A stretch of 64,000 nt of DNA from Clostridium sp. BSD9I1 (GCF_900185645.1 NZ_FYAM01000005.1:62001-126000), one strand, 5' to 3'. Positions 17,983 through 27,963 are shown, counted from the first letter of the stretch. Notes: generated from the letters alone by a model not told the origin. Program-made: numbers and translations.

Positions 17983-19224
17983 ATGAAAAGATATTTTAAT
18001 AACCCGGAAATAAAAAGGAGTTCTATTATATTTCTTTTAATAATGGCTATATTCTTAACTTGCAATTATTTTATGATAAAGGCTCATAATGAAAAGTTAA
18101 AAAGTGATTATATAAAGGCTTTAGGGGTTGTTACAGCTAAAATAGTTGAATCTGATCCTAAGTTTGAAAAAGAAATAGTACCACTTTTGACAAGGGAAGT
18201 AAGTAAGGAACAAGAGAGAAAAGGGAGAGAAATTTTAAGGCAATATGGGTTAAGTGAAAAGTTAGATATAAGTTTATTTCCTTATATAAAAGGCAATTTT
18301 AAAAGTATGGAACTAAGTATATTTAGTGCAGGAATTATTCTTACAATGCTACTTTTTATTCTTAATTATTTTCAGCATGGATATTTTTATGAAAATATGA
18401 GAAACTTTAGCTCAGCAGCAAAAAAAATCGTAGAGGGAGACTATAATTTAAAACTTAGTGAAGAAAAGGAAGGGGATTTATCAAAGCTAACAAAATCCTT
18501 TAATTCCATGGGAGAGGTTATTAGAGGCAACTTATTCACTCTTAACAAGGAAAAAAGGTTTTTAGTAGATTTACTTTCAGATATTTCTCATCAGTTAAAG
18601 ACTCCTCTCTCTACAATGATTTTATATAATGATATTCTTTTAAATAAGGATTTAACAAAAGAGCAGCAAACTACTTTCTTGAAGAATAATGAAAATCAGC
18701 TTAATCGTATGAGTTGGCTTATTTTAAATTTACTAAAGCTTGCTAAAATAGATGCTAATGCAATAGAACTTGAAATGGAGGAGCAGAGCTTAAATGAAAC
18801 CATAGAAGAAACTGTGGAAATACTGGAAAGCAAAGCTATGGAAGCTAAGGTTAAGGTAGAATTTATATCAAAGGATACTGTAATCTTAAAGCATGATAGG
18901 CTATGGATGCAAGAAGCACTAAGTAATGTAGTTAAAAATGGAATAGAGCATGCCTGCCAAGGTGGAAAAGTAAACATAAACATAGAAGACAATCCAATAT
19001 ACACAAGAATAATCATAAAAAACACTGGAGAACCTATTTCAGAAGAGGATTTACCTCATGTGTTTAAGCGGTTCTATAAGAGTAAAAAATCCAAAAAAAG
19101 TGACTCTATAGGAATAGGTTTATCATTAGCAAAATCAGTAGTTGAAAGGCATGGGGGGTATATTGAGGTTATAAGCAAAGAACAAGATGGAACAAGTTTT
19201 ATAATTACATTTTTAAAATATTAA
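17983..19224 (+). CDS. Sensor histidine kinase
   Basis: 413 residues. Two membrane helices (about 12-30 and 108-128) bracket an extracellular loop of about 75 residues. A HAMP segment follows, then HisKA with the phospho-acceptor His near residue 203 (SDISHQLKTPLS), and HATPase_c with N box (LSNVVKNGIEHA) and G boxes (SIGIGLSLAKSVV). It is paired with the upstream regulator. The input signal is not visible. A perfect 10-bp terminator follows at 19226. Confidence 0.94.
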   Translation: MKRYFNNPEIKRSSIIFLLIMAIFLTCNYFMIKAHNEKLKSDYIKALGVVTAKIVESDPKFEKEIVPLLTREVSKEQERKGREILRQYGLSEKLDISLFPYIKGNFKSMELSIFSAGIILTMLLFILNYFQHGYFYENMRNFSSAAKKIVEGDYNLKLSEEKEGDLSKLTKSFNSMGEVIRGNLFTLNKEKRFLVDLLSDISHQLKTPLSTMILYNDILLNKDLTKEQQTTFLKNNENQLNRMSWLILNLLKLAKIDANAIELEMEEQSLNETIEETVEILESKAMEAKVKVEFISKDTVILKHDRLWMQEALSNVVKNGIEHACQGGKVNINIEDNPIYTRIIIKNTGEPISEEDLPHVFKRFYKSKKSKKSDSIGIGLSLAKSVVERHGGYIEVISKEQDGTSFIITFLKY

Positions 19225-19225
19225 G

Positions 19226-19257
19226 GTTATCTTACTAAACTGTAAGATAACTTTTTT
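19226..19257 (+). terminator. Intrinsic terminator after the two-component genes
   Basis: GTTATCTTAC (19226-19235) pairs perfectly with GTAAGATAAC (19242-19251), 6-nt loop, then six T. It separates the regulatory pair from the transporter operon, so the latter must have its own promoter. Confidence 0.92.
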
Positions 19258-19409
19258 CTTTGTAAGCAGTATGTCATGGAGACTTTATTTAAATAAGACT
19301 ATAATAATGTCATTGGTAGAAGTGAGCTATAATTCAATACTAAAAGCCATTTCTAATTTTAATTAATAGAAGCTGTTTTATATGGAAGATAATATTAGGA
19401 GGTAAAAAT

Positions 19410-20090
19410 ATGGAGATATTAAAGGTTCAAGGCTTAAAGAAGATTTATGGAAAAGAAGGAAATAAAGTAGAAGCATTAAAAGGTGTGGATTTAAGTATAA
19501 ATAAAGGTGAATTTGTAGCCATAGTAGGGGCTTCGGGTTCTGGAAAAAGTACTTTACTTCATCTTTTAGGAGGATTGGATAGACCTACTGAAGGAAAGGT
19601 TATTATTGATGGAGAGGATATTTATAAATATAAGGAAGAAAAGCTTGCTATATTTAGAAGAAGAAAAATAGGTTTCATTTTTCAATTTTTTAATCTGTTA
19701 CCAATACTTGATGTAGAAGAAAATATTGCATTACCAGCTTTACTTGATAATGATAAAGTAGATAAGAAATATTTAGCTGAAATAATAAAGCTTTTGGGCT
19801 TAGAAGATAGGAAAAACCACTTGCCCTCAGAACTTTCGGGAGGTCAACAGCAGAGAGTATCTATAGGAAGGGCGCTTCTGAATAAACCATCCATAATACT
19901 TGCAGATGAGCCTACTGGAAATCTTGACAGCAGTAATTCCAAGGAAGTTATTGAGCTTTTAAAGTTTTCTGCAAAAAAATATAACCAAACTTTGATTTTG
20001 ATTACTCATGATGTTAACATAGCTTCTAGTGCAGATAGAGTAATAACAATTATGGATGGAAGAATAGTTTCAGATAAATATTTGAAATAG
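19410..20090 (+). CDS. ABC transporter ATP-binding protein (LolD/MacB/BceA type)
   Basis: 226 residues. Walker [11 protein letters not shown]-loop FIFQFFNLLP, signature LSGGQQQR, Walker [14 protein letters not shown]-loop ITHD. It pairs with the large FtsX permease 16 bp downstream. With the two-component genes just upstream it forms a module of the kind used to sense and resist cell-envelope antibiotics or peptides; that role is inferred from the arrangement. Confidence 0.94.
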   Translation: MEILKVQGLKKIYGKEGNKVEALKGVDLSINKGEFVAIVGASGSGKSTLLHLLGGLDRPTEGKVIIDGEDIYKYKEEKLAIFRRRKIGFIFQFFNLLPILDVEENIALPALLDNDKVDKKYLAEIIKLLGLEDRKNHLPSELSGGQQQRVSIGRALLNKPSIILADEPTGNLDSSNSKEVIELLKFSAKKYNQTLILITHDVNIASSADRVITIMDGRIVSDKYLK

Positions 20091-20106
20091 ATTAGAGGTG
20101 AAAAAC

Positions 20107-22590
20107 ATGATTAAGAGTTATAAGGAGATAACGGGGAAATATCTAAGAGGAAATAAAAAAAGAACAATACTTACTTTAATAGGAATTATATTATCAGTTG
20201 CTTTAGTATCATCCATAGGATTTTTTCTAAAGAGTATGCAGGAAGCACAAATACAAGATATGAAAAATACCTATGGGTCATGGCATATTATGTATTCTAA
20301 AGTTGATGAAAATCTTATTACTAAAATAAAGAGTAACCCAAATGTTTTAAGAAGTGGTACTTATGCAAAGGGAAAAGAAATAAATATAGGCAATAATCTT
20401 AAGGGACAAGAAATATTTGTAACAGATGAGGGGGTAAAACTACTACCTTACACTCTTAAAGAAGGAAGATTTCCAGAAAGGGATACAGAAGTAGTTTTAG
20501 AAAAGTGGTTTCTTGGCAAAATAAGTAAAGATTCAAAGCTAGGAGACACTATAAAGATATCAGATAAAGAGTATACTTTGGTTGGAATATTAAGTGATAC
20601 TTTTAGGAGCCAAAGTCTAGGCATAGGAGAGATAATTACAAATAGTTCTGATTTAAATCAAAATGAGAGAATTTTACTAGCAGAACTGCATGTTAATAAA
20701 AATCTTGGAACAAACCTTGATGAGCTTAAAAAGTTATCAGATGAAAAATCAGTTGTGAAAAATTCTGATTTATTAGCAATGCAAGGTGAAGGATTTCCTA
20801 AGGAATTATTAAATGTTTTAATTGTGGTAATTGGAATTGTAATAATTGCTACCATTGCTGTTATATATAATGCTTTCCAGATAAGTGTAGTGGAAAGAGT
20901 TAAGCAATTTGGACTTCTAAGAGCTGTAGGAAGCACTCCAAAACAAATAAGAAAAATTATATTAAGAGAAGCTACATTTCTTGCAGCCATAGGAATTCCT
21001 ATAGGACTAGTTGGAGGAATAATTGCATTATATGGAATAGACTTAGCATTTAAAATTATAGGTAAAGGTGAATTGGTCTTTATTAAACCAACCATCACTA
21101 TAGATGTTTTAATTATCAGTGCCATTGTTGGATTACTTTCAATTTATACATCAGCAATGCTTCCAGCGGTATTTGCAGGGAGAATTTCACCGTTAGTTGC
21201 AATAAGCAGTAGAAATTCAATAACAAAAGAAAAGATAAAGAAAAGAAAAAGCTTGGTTGTAGGAAAAGTTTTTGGATTTGAAGGAGCTTTGGCTTCAAAA
21301 AATATAAAAAGAAACAGAAAAAGGTATAGAACAACTATATTTTCAATAATAATTAGTGTAACTTTATTTATAACATTTAAAGCTTTTATGGATATGTCCC
21401 TAAATGTTTACAGTGAAATGAATGAGTCAAATAATATACATTTTTCAGTAAGAACTTCTGGAGATGATAATACTAAGGGTATAGAAGATAAAGTTTTAAG
21501 TGATGTAAAAAAGCTACCTGAAATGGGAACTTTGTACAAGGAATATGGTACACAGTATTTTAAGGCAGTTATAGATAAAACTAAGGAATTGGCACCTATA
21601 AAAGCTATAGGAGGAATATATGAGGATATAAAATATAAGGGAGAAGTTAAGACTTTAGCTGATGCTTCTTTAGTTGTTTATGATGAAGCTTCTTTAGAAG
21701 TTGCAAAGAAGTATTTAAAGGAAGGAAATATAAATGTTGATAACCTTAATAATGAAAATGGGATAATTATAATAGGGAAAAATAGAGTATATAATGGAAA
21801 AACCAAGAATAGTTACTACGGACCTGTAACAGATTTAAAGGTAGGAGACAAAATTCTTCTTCAAAGAGATGGAAGTAGATTTAATGAAGAGGAGGGTATC
21901 TTAGGGTTTGGAGAAGGAGATGTAAATAAAGTTAAAGTCCTGGCTGTGCTTGAAAGCAATCCTTTTGATTTTCTGGGATCTGAAACAGATATTAAAATAA
22001 TAACTACGGAAAAGGTTGCCGAAGAATTAATAGGCAAGAATATAAAACCTTCAGCATTAAACATAAAATTAAAGGATGCAAAGGCAGAAGATACAGCTAA
22101 AAAAGATATTGAATCTATAATAAGTGGAGAAGGAAACTTAAAGCTTATAAATATTATAGATCAAAATAGAAAAACAAAGGCTTCTATATTGATGATTAAA
22201 ATCTTATTATTTGGATTTGTTGTGGTGGTATCATTAATAGGCAGTGTTAATATTATAAATACATTAACCACAAACTTAATACTAAGAAGAAGAGAATTTG
22301 CGGCACTAAAATGTATCGGGCTCACTCAAAAAGGACTTAAAAAAATGATAACTCTTGAGGGAATGCTTTATGGAATTGTGGGAAGCTTATATGGGTCAAT
22401 AATAGGAATTTCATTATCTTATGCTATGTACAGAAGTATGAATGAGGTGAGAGAACAAAGTTATAAACTACCTGTAGATTCTATAATTATTGCAGTGGCA
22501 GGAGCTATGATAATCGGATATATCTCTGTGCAGGCACCTCTTAGAAGAATGAAAAAGGAAAATTTAATAGATGTGGTAAGAGAAGAATAG
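20107..22590 (+). CDS. FtsX-type ABC transporter permease, large
   Basis: About 827 residues. One N-terminal helix, a MacB-like extracellular domain, three helices (about 240-360), a fourth region with its own helix and a second extracellular domain (about 430-690), and three final helices: two FtsX halves in one chain. The ERVKQFGLLRAVGST and RRREFAALKCIGLT loops mark the coupling helices. I start at ATG 20107, since AGAGGTG just before it acts as ribosome site; the GTG at 20098 is part of that site. The stop codon is fused to a dispersed repeat. Confidence 0.9.
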   Translation: MIKSYKEITGKYLRGNKKRTILTLIGIILSVALVSSIGFFLKSMQEAQIQDMKNTYGSWHIMYSKVDENLITKIKSNPNVLRSGTYAKGKEINIGNNLKGQEIFVTDEGVKLLPYTLKEGRFPERDTEVVLEKWFLGKISKDSKLGDTIKISDKEYTLVGILSDTFRSQSLGIGEIITNSSDLNQNERILLAELHVNKNLGTNLDELKKLSDEKSVVKNSDLLAMQGEGFPKELLNVLIVVIGIVIIATIAVIYNAFQISVVERVKQFGLLRAVGSTPKQIRKIILREATFLAAIGIPIGLVGGIIALYGIDLAFKIIGKGELVFIKPTITIDVLIISAIVGLLSIYTSAMLPAVFAGRISPLVAISSRNSITKEKIKKRKSLVVGKVFGFEGALASKNIKRNRKRYRTTIFSIIISVTLFITFKAFMDMSLNVYSEMNESNNIHFSVRTSGDDNTKGIEDKVLSDVKKLPEMGTLYKEYGTQYFKAVIDKTKELAPIKAIGGIYEDIKYKGEVKTLADASLVVYDEASLEVAKKYLKEGNINVDNLNNENGIIIIGKNRVYNGKTKNSYYGPVTDLKVGDKILLQRDGSRFNEEEGILGFGEGDVNKVKVLAVLESNPFDFLGSETDIKIITTEKVAEELIGKNIKPSALNIKLKDAKAEDTAKKDIESIISGEGNLKLINIIDQNRKTKASILMIKILLFGFVVVVSLIGSVNIINTLTTNLILRRREFAALKCIGLTQKGLKKMITLEGMLYGIVGSLYGSIIGISLSYAMYRSMNEVREQSYKLPVDSIIIAVAGAMIIGYISVQAPLRRMKKENLIDVVREE

Positions 22591-22616
22591 TGCCACCCAC
22601 ATGACAAGTGGCAAGT
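22589..22616. repeat. GTGCCACC-family element, copy 3, fused to a stop codon
   Basis: AGTGCCACCCACATGACAAG and TGGCAAGTT follow without a gap; the first two bases are the last two of the permease TAG stop. The outer TGCCAC/GTGGCA bases can pair. A terminator follows immediately. Confidence 0.8.
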
Positions 22617-22617
22617 T

Positions 22618-22649
22618 AAAAGCATCTGCAATTTGTAGATGCTTTTTTC
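22618..22649 (+). terminator. Terminator, AAAGCATCTGCA family (copy 2)
   Basis: AAAAGCATCTGCA pairs with TGTAGATGCTTTTTT with a short loop; strong stem with T-run ending the ABC transporter operon. Confidence 0.9.
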
Positions 22650-22774
22650 ATAGAAGCAGGAGAAGTTAATAATAAAAGAATCAGAAAATAATGTGAGTTG
22701 TTTCAGTATAATTAACAATACTCCGTAATATAGTTATATTGAGATAATATAAACAAATTTGGGGGGAGTAACAC

Positions 22775-23551
22775 ATGGCGAAAAGAAAGATAATGCCAAT
22801 GATTTTAGCTTTGACACTATCGATTGGACTTTTAGCAGGATGTAGTTCAAGTCAGCCAACTGCACAGCAGGCTAACCAAACACAGTCAACACAAATGAAA
22901 ATTTATAGGGGAGTAGGACAAATTCCAACTTTCCGTGTAGGACCTGGAAAGGATAGTAAGGGAACTCAAGTGTATACCTTTACTTATGTAACTGCTAGTG
23001 CGATGTTTGATAAGGATGGGAAAATACTTGATGTTTATTTTGATTCCTTAGAAGTAAGTACCCCTAACTATGATGGCGCAAGTATGCCTCATTTTTCTGG
23101 ATGGCCAGGCACACAAGGATATAATGTAACTGATCATAAAACCATGGAGGTAAGTGGAGTATCTAAGAATACTGATGAAACGATTGCAGCTGAGGTTAAT
23201 GGTTGGAAAACTAAACGTGAACGTGGAGATGAATATGGTATGGACTATGCTAGAGATTGGTATAAACAAGCGGACTTCTACCAGAAGGTTTTTAAAGGTA
23301 AAACCGTAGCAGAAATTGAACAGTGGTATGCAAAAAATTGTTCTGACGTTAATGGACGTCCATTAAAGGCTGATTCCAAAAACGAGAAAGATAAGGAAAA
23401 GTATGCTAAGCTTACTGATCAGGAAAAGAAAGATCTTGCCGATGTAGTATCTGGGGCAACTATGAGTCTTAAAGATGCGCATGGTGATATAATAGGTGCA
23501 ATTAAAAAAGCTTATGAAAATCGTGCTGAAATAACTGTTACTACTAAGTAA
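22775..23551 (+). CDS. FMN-binding-domain lipoprotein
   Basis: 258 residues exported as a lipoprotein: basic start, hydrophobic core and lipobox LLAGC with C23. The C-terminus carries DVVSGATMS (about 223-231), fitting the Dxx(S/T)GAT consensus at which ApbE/Ftp attaches FMN to Thr. Such proteins pass electrons outside the membrane, for example PplA in Listeria. The middle region is not recognised. It is a single gene between two terminators, with no ApbE, Rnf or Ndh2 gene in the window, so its electron partner must be elsewhere. Confidence 0.8.
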   Translation: MAKRKIMPMILALTLSIGLLAGCSSSQPTAQQANQTQSTQMKIYRGVGQIPTFRVGPGKDSKGTQVYTFTYVTASAMFDKDGKILDVYFDSLEVSTPNYDGASMPHFSGWPGTQGYNVTDHKTMEVSGVSKNTDETIAAEVNGWKTKRERGDEYGMDYARDWYKQADFYQKVFKGKTVAEIEQWYAKNCSDVNGRPLKADSKNEKDKEKYAKLTDQEKKDLADVVSGATMSLKDAHGDIIGAIKKAYENRAEITVTTK

Positions 23552-23565
23552 TGGCTTATTAACTT

Positions 23566-23598
23566 AAAAAAGCATCTGCAAAATGACAGATGCTTTTC
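23566..23598. terminator. Terminator, AAAGCATCTGCA family (copy 3)
   Basis: AAAAAGCATCTG pairs with CAGATGCTTTT. It lies between the convergent lipoprotein and kinase genes and has A- and T-runs on both sides, so it can serve both strands. Confidence 0.85.
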
Positions 23599-23621
23599 CT
23601 ATTATAAGAGGGATAAGGGAC

Positions 23622-25094
23622 TCAATCTAAATTAAACAAACCTTTAAATCTAAAATATTGTTCCTCCCAAACTCTTGTGTCCTCAGGATAAAATTTCTGA
23701 GTTGGAAAGGATTTTTGTAATATGTTTTTTCCTTGGTTAATATCAGAGATTTGTTTGTTAGCAATAAGTTGAACAAGAATATTTCCTAGTGCTGTGGCTT
23801 CTGAAGGCCCAGCGATAACTGGTTTGTTACATGCATTAGCTGTAAACTGACACGTTAATACTGAGTTTGAACCACCACCAACAATATTGATAGTTGGTAA
23901 CGGCTTGCAGGTAATTTGTTCAAGCTTTTCAATGGTCCAACGATATTTAAAAGCCAAACTCTCATATATACAACGTACTAGCTCACCTATTGTTTTAGGA
24001 GCATGTCCATAAATATTCATGCAATATGTGGAGATTTTTTCAGGCATATCTCCAGGTGAAAAGAATATTAGATTATCAACATCTATTAGATATACAAAAG
24101 GCGGTGCTTCAACTGCCAAAGATTCTAGCTGAGCATAACTATAGTCTTGACTTTGGTTTTTATAATATTCACGAATTTCCTGAATTAACCAGGAACCCAT
24201 TACGTTTCGAAGTAGGCGATGTCTTCCGGGATAGCCGCCCTCATTAGCAATATTGTATTTAAAACTTTCATTTGTAATAATAGGTTCAGATACTTCTGTG
24301 CCAACTAAAGCCCAAGTTCCACTACTAATAATAGCGCAATCGCTTTGGCAGATAGATGCCAGAAATGCAGAGGCGGTATCGTGTTCGCAAACTGCAGTAA
24401 CTTGAAATCCTTTGGTCTGTAGTTGCTTATTGTATGACTCTTTTGTAGTGCCTACAATTGTACCAGGTTCAACTAAATCTCCAAATAAATCTTTAGAAAT
24501 TTTAAATGTATCCAAAATTTCATTGCACCAGTTTTTGTCTTTAAAACTATACATTTGGCTAACAGAAGATATAGTATATTCAGATATAAATTTATCAGTT
24601 AAAAAATTAATAAGCAAATCAGGGGTAAAAAGCATTTTGTGAGAGTTATCCAAAATAAAACTTTGACCTGCTTGTTGCATTGCAGCCAATTGCATTAAAG
24701 TATTAAATGACGCATTTTGGTTTCCTGTAAGAAGATAAAGAGCTTTTGGAGAAATCTTATTATAAATGTCTTGCTGATACTTTTGTGTTCGATTGTCACG
24801 ATAACAACGTAACGGAGAAAGTAATTCTCCGCTGCTATCAATAAATACAAAATCATTAGAAAAAGTATCAATGCCTAATGACTCAATATTATCATTTGTA
24901 ATATGAATTGCTTTTTTTATACCAATATTCATTTGCTGATAAATACTTATGATATTCCAATAAAGAGCTCCATTAATGGAAATAGGACTATTTTCAAATC
25001 TATGAACATTTTCAAGATATATAGTGTGTCCGTCAAACTGCCCCAAAAACACTTTGCCACCGCTTCCGCCTAAATCAAAGGCTAAAACATTCAT
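23622..25094 (-). CDS. FGGY-family carbohydrate kinase, rhamnulokinase-like
   Basis: About 490 residues. N-terminal ATPase loop AFDLGGSGGKVFLGQF, the sugar-site segment SLGIDTFSNDFVFID, the AVCEHDTASAF region, and the adenine-binding VGGGSNSVLTCQFTANAC. These resemble rhamnulokinase (RhaB) more than xylulo- or gluconokinases, but the sugar is not certain. I use the ATG at 25094 because AGGAG would touch an ATG at 25106 directly. Last gene of the leftward operon PfkB-aldolase-DeoR-kinase. Confidence 0.85.
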   Translation of the reverse strand: MNVLAFDLGGSGGKVFLGQFDGHTIYLENVHRFENSPISINGALYWNIISIYQQMNIGIKKAIHITNDNIESLGIDTFSNDFVFIDSSGELLSPLRCYRDNRTQKYQQDIYNKISPKALYLLTGNQNASFNTLMQLAAMQQAGQSFILDNSHKMLFTPDLLINFLTDKFISEYTISSVSQMYSFKDKNWCNEILDTFKISKDLFGDLVEPGTIVGTTKESYNKQLQTKGFQVTAVCEHDTASAFLASICQSDCAIISSGTWALVGTEVSEPIITNESFKYNIANEGGYPGRHRLLRNVMGSWLIQEIREYYKNQSQDYSYAQLESLAVEAPPFVYLIDVDNLIFFSPGDMPEKISTYCMNIYGHAPKTIGELVRCIYESLAFKYRWTIEKLEQITCKPLPTINIVGGGSNSVLTCQFTANACNKPVIAGPSEATALGNILVQLIANKQISDINQGKNILQKSFPTQKFYPEDTRVWEEQYFRFKGLFNLD

Positions 25095-25123
25095 AAAGTA
25101 ACTCATCTCCTATAATCAATTAA

Positions 25124-25909
25124 CTAATCGGCAAAAATCAACTTAACATTTGTTTTATCTAAATATCCTAAGGATTCTTTATCTGTTTGATTATCAGTAA
25201 TAATATAGTCAATTGGATCAAAACTAGATAAAAAAATCTGGCCTGCCTTTTCGAACTTCGTGTGATCAGCAAGTACAAAAACTTCTTGAGAACGTTCAAT
25301 CATCATACGCTTTGTATCAACTTCGTGAATGCTAGAATCTGCAAGCATATTATGTGGGCTTATTCCTGAACAAGACATTAAAGCTTTATTAGGATAGTAT
25401 TCACTAGCGCTTTGCAAAGTACTGTTTCCGTAAACAGAAAGATTACTATCATTAAAAATACCTGATAAGCAAATTAGAAGATGATTGTTATTTGGATTTT
25501 TTGTATACTCTAATAAGAATTTAATAGAATTTGTAATAATAGTTACACGGATATCAGATGGAATATATTTAGCTAAATATATGGTAGTAGAACTATTATC
25601 CACAAAAATAGTATCGCCATCTTTAATAAAAGAAGCTGCTTTCTTGCAAATTTCATTTTTTTCATTGAAGCGTTGTATACCGCGTACCGCAACAGGATAT
25701 TCGGTAGAGACAGGGGTGTTTGAAGATTGCTGAATAAGTACAGCACCACCATGAGTACGTTTTAAGGCACCTGCATTTTCTAACTCCTTAAGATCACGAC
25801 GGATAGTTTCTTTAGAAATTCCAAATCTAAGTGCAAGGGCATTTACATCCACGCTGCCTGTTTTTTCTAAGATATTCATTATTTCTGATTTTCTCTCAAT
25901 ATTATACAA
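25124..25909 (-). CDS. DeoR-family transcriptional regulator
   Basis: About 261 residues. N-terminal helix-turn-helix (VDVNALALRFGISKETIRRD then L-K-E-L) with the family motif RTHGGAV, and a C-terminal sugar-phosphate sensing domain with FVDNSSTTIYLAKY and VLADHTKF. DeoR proteins usually repress sugar operons until a phosphorylated intermediate binds. I choose TTG 25909, 8 bp after GAGAG, which puts the conserved Arg at position 6; GTG 25918 is the alternative. It is the likely local regulator of both divergent operons. Confidence 0.88.
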   Translation of the reverse strand: MYNIERKSEIMNILEKTGSVDVNALALRFGISKETIRRDLKELENAGALKRTHGGAVLIQQSSNTPVSTEYPVAVRGIQRFNEKNEICKKAASFIKDGDTIFVDNSSTTIYLAKYIPSDIRVTIITNSIKFLLEYTKNPNNNHLLICLSGIFNDSNLSVYGNSTLQSASEYYPNKALMSCSGISPHNMLADSSIHEVDTKRMMIERSQEVFVLADHTKFEKAGQIFLSSFDPIDYIITDNQTDKESLGYLDKTNVKLIFAD

Positions 25910-26061
25910 TTTAATCACTCTCTACATTTTATTAAATTTAAGCATAAATTTAAGTAGCTTATTTTCTTTATACTACCAATAATTCCTTGTGTGGTCAACA
26001 AGTTTTAAGACTTTATTTTTGATTATGACCGTATGTGTATTAATAAATTATATATGGAGTC

Positions 26062-26667
26062 TTATATAGTATTTCTTGTAATAGTACAGAATGCATCTGT
26101 TTCAATTCTCTCAAGCATACTGTAGGCCATATAGATATCTGGTCCGGAAACGACAACTCCATGAAGAGGAAGAATAACACCAATTGGTTTTCTTTCCGCA
26201 AGCTCTCTGTGCTTTTCGAAGTAATTATATACATTTTGTGAAAGTTCAGGAGTATATGCTTTTGTATATTCTATACATCCTACAGCCCCTCTTCCTAAAG
26301 TAGCTTCTGTTACATTAGGGATTGGTTTTGCTTGGGCCACAAATGGCATACAATAGAATGGGTGAGCATGAATTGTGCATCCAATTTCTTTAAAATTCTT
26401 TAAAATCAGCATATGCATAAGACCTTCACGAGAAAGCTTTCCGCTGCCTTCTAAGATATTTAAGTCATAATCGATAAGCAACATATCGCTAGGTTTTAAG
26501 CAGCAATGATGACGTTCGGACATTAAAGATGGAGAAATAAGAATTCGATTATCATCAACTCTAACAGCAAAATTACCTCCTGCTGCATTAGTCAATCTGC
26601 GATCCCACATGTTTTTTGCTACAATGGCCATTTCTTCCCTAATTTCAATATATGATAAATTACTCAT
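26062..26667 (-). CDS. Class II aldolase/adducin-family protein
   Basis: About 201 residues. Zinc-dependent aldolase family that includes L-fuculose- and L-rhamnulose-1-phosphate aldolases and ribulose-phosphate epimerase. Visible: NAAGGNFAVRV near the N-terminus (phosphate site), the metal His pair in IHAHPFY, and a third His in PLHGVVV. ATG 26667 has AGAGG 8 bp before it. Next to a RhaB-like kinase it probably splits a ketose phosphate to dihydroxyacetone phosphate and an aldehyde, but the substrate is inferred. Confidence 0.85.
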   Translation of the reverse strand: MSNLSYIEIREEMAIVAKNMWDRRLTNAAGGNFAVRVDDNRILISPSLMSERHHCCLKPSDMLLIDYDLNILEGSGKLSREGLMHMLILKNFKEIGCTIHAHPFYCMPFVAQAKPIPNVTEATLGRGAVGCIEYTKAYTPELSQNVYNYFEKHRELAERKPIGVILPLHGVVVSGPDIYMAYSMLERIETDAFCTITRNTI

Positions 26668-26700
26668 TATCAAAGACCTCTTTTCATTTTAATTTTATAT

Positions 26701-27636
26701 TTAACGAATTTTACTTACTGTCACCAAAGGAATGAGTTCTAATGCACGGCTTAATTCAAAGCCTACTGACATTGATGATTCAGCAGTTGCTGCAGAAGCT
26801 GCTGTTGCTAGCTGAATCATATAAGTTGTTGTCATATTTTTAGAAATACCGAAAATTAATCCGGATAAAAAACAGTCTCCGCAGCCAATAGTATTTACTA
26901 CATTGACTTTAGGAGGAGTTGCTTTATAAATGCCATCAGGTGTTTTAATAATTGAACCTGCACTACCAAGAGACACAGCAATAATTTCGATATTATATGG
27001 TTCAAGTGAATCAATTGCTGATAAAATATCATCGTCATTACATGTAAGGGTTCGTCCACATAAACTAGATAACTCATCTAAGTTTGGCTTGATTAAGAAA
27101 GGGGACTCTTTAATACATTTTTTTAGTGAGTCACCACTAGTGTCTAAAAAAACTTTTAAGTTCTTATCCTTAAGTTCGGTTAATATTTTATTGTATACTG
27201 TTGAATCAGAATAATTTGATGCATCTCCAGATAATACAAGATAATCATTATTTTGTATTTCATTTTTCATATTCAGTAGCATGTCCTGAAAATCGGCATC
27301 AGAAATCTGCACTCCTTTTTCAGCCACTACCGTACAATCTCCATTTTCTTCCACTAATAAATAATTGGTACGGCTATCAAAATTATCTTTATGAGTAAAA
27401 TGGACATCTACATCAAATTTCCTCAGCATATCAATAATCTTTTGACCTATTTTCCCATGAGATATACCAAATGCTTTGCTATTTTCTCCGAGTATCTTCA
27501 AGTTAATAGATACATGAGTACCTTTTCCTCCTATGGTTTCTGCAGTATCTTGAACACGACTAGTTACATTTTTTTCTAACTTACCTAGATATAATACCTT
27601 ATCTACTGCAGGGTTTAGTGTTACTGTGTTTACCAC
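26701..27636 (-). CDS. PfkB-family sugar kinase, 1-phosphofructokinase/tagatose-6-P kinase type
   Basis: 311 residues. It starts VTLNPAVDKVLYLG and has ETIGGKGTHVSINL, both typical of FruK/LacC. The catalytic loop is GCGDCFLSGL with the usual GAGD changed to GCGD, keeping the Asp base. FruK/LacC enzymes phosphorylate fructose-1-P or tagatose-6-P to bisphosphates. GTG start with AAAGGAG 8 bp upstream. First gene of the leftward operon. Confidence 0.85.
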   Translation of the reverse strand: MVNTVTLNPAVDKVLYLGKLEKNVTSRVQDTAETIGGKGTHVSINLKILGENSKAFGISHGKIGQKIIDMLRKFDVDVHFTHKDNFDSRTNYLLVEENGDCTVVAEKGVQISDADFQDMLLNMKNEIQNNDYLVLSGDASNYSDSTVYNKILTELKDKNLKVFLDTSGDSLKKCIKESPFLIKPNLDELSSLCGRTLTCNDDDILSAIDSLEPYNIEIIAVSLGSAGSIIKTPDGIYKATPPKVNVVNTIGCGDCFLSGLIFGISKNMTTTYMIQLATAASAATAESSMSVGFELSRALELIPLVTVSKIR

Positions 27637-27840
27637 TCACATCGCTCCTTTCATTAGTTATACTAAAGCGGGCAATATAGAAAAATTATTTTTGTTTATG
27701 ACTGAATTGTAACACCAAACGGTCATAAAAGCAATATGTTTTTGAACGTTTGGATTTATTTGAAAATATATAATATTTAGCAAAAAGTGTTTAATCTCAT
27801 TAAAATCATCATTTAAACTGGAAAAATATTCTTTACTGTA

Positions 27841-27869
27841 TTGCATTTTTAATAATGCGCTGATATAAT
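27841..27869 (+). promoter_or_regulatory. Promoter of the rightward carbohydrate operon
   Basis: TTGCAT (27841-27846) and TATAAT (27864-27869), 17-bp spacing, about 90 bp before the isomerase gene. The 327-bp divergent gap 27637-27963 holds no ORF with a ribosome site and no clear CcpA site; DeoR operators are expected here but I cannot define them. Confidence 0.65.
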
Positions 27870-27963
27870 AAACACATAAGCAAAAACAAAATCAATTAAA
27901 CGGAAGTGAGAACAAACACACATAAACAAGCATAGAGAGTGGATTATAAGGGGGAAAAAATAT

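Noticed and set aside
23622-27636. Rhamnose catabolic operon
   Set aside because: Kinase and aldolase resemble RhaB and RhaD, but there is no RhaA isomerase or mutarotase, a FruK/LacC-type kinase is present, and the rightward genes do not fit rhamnose use.
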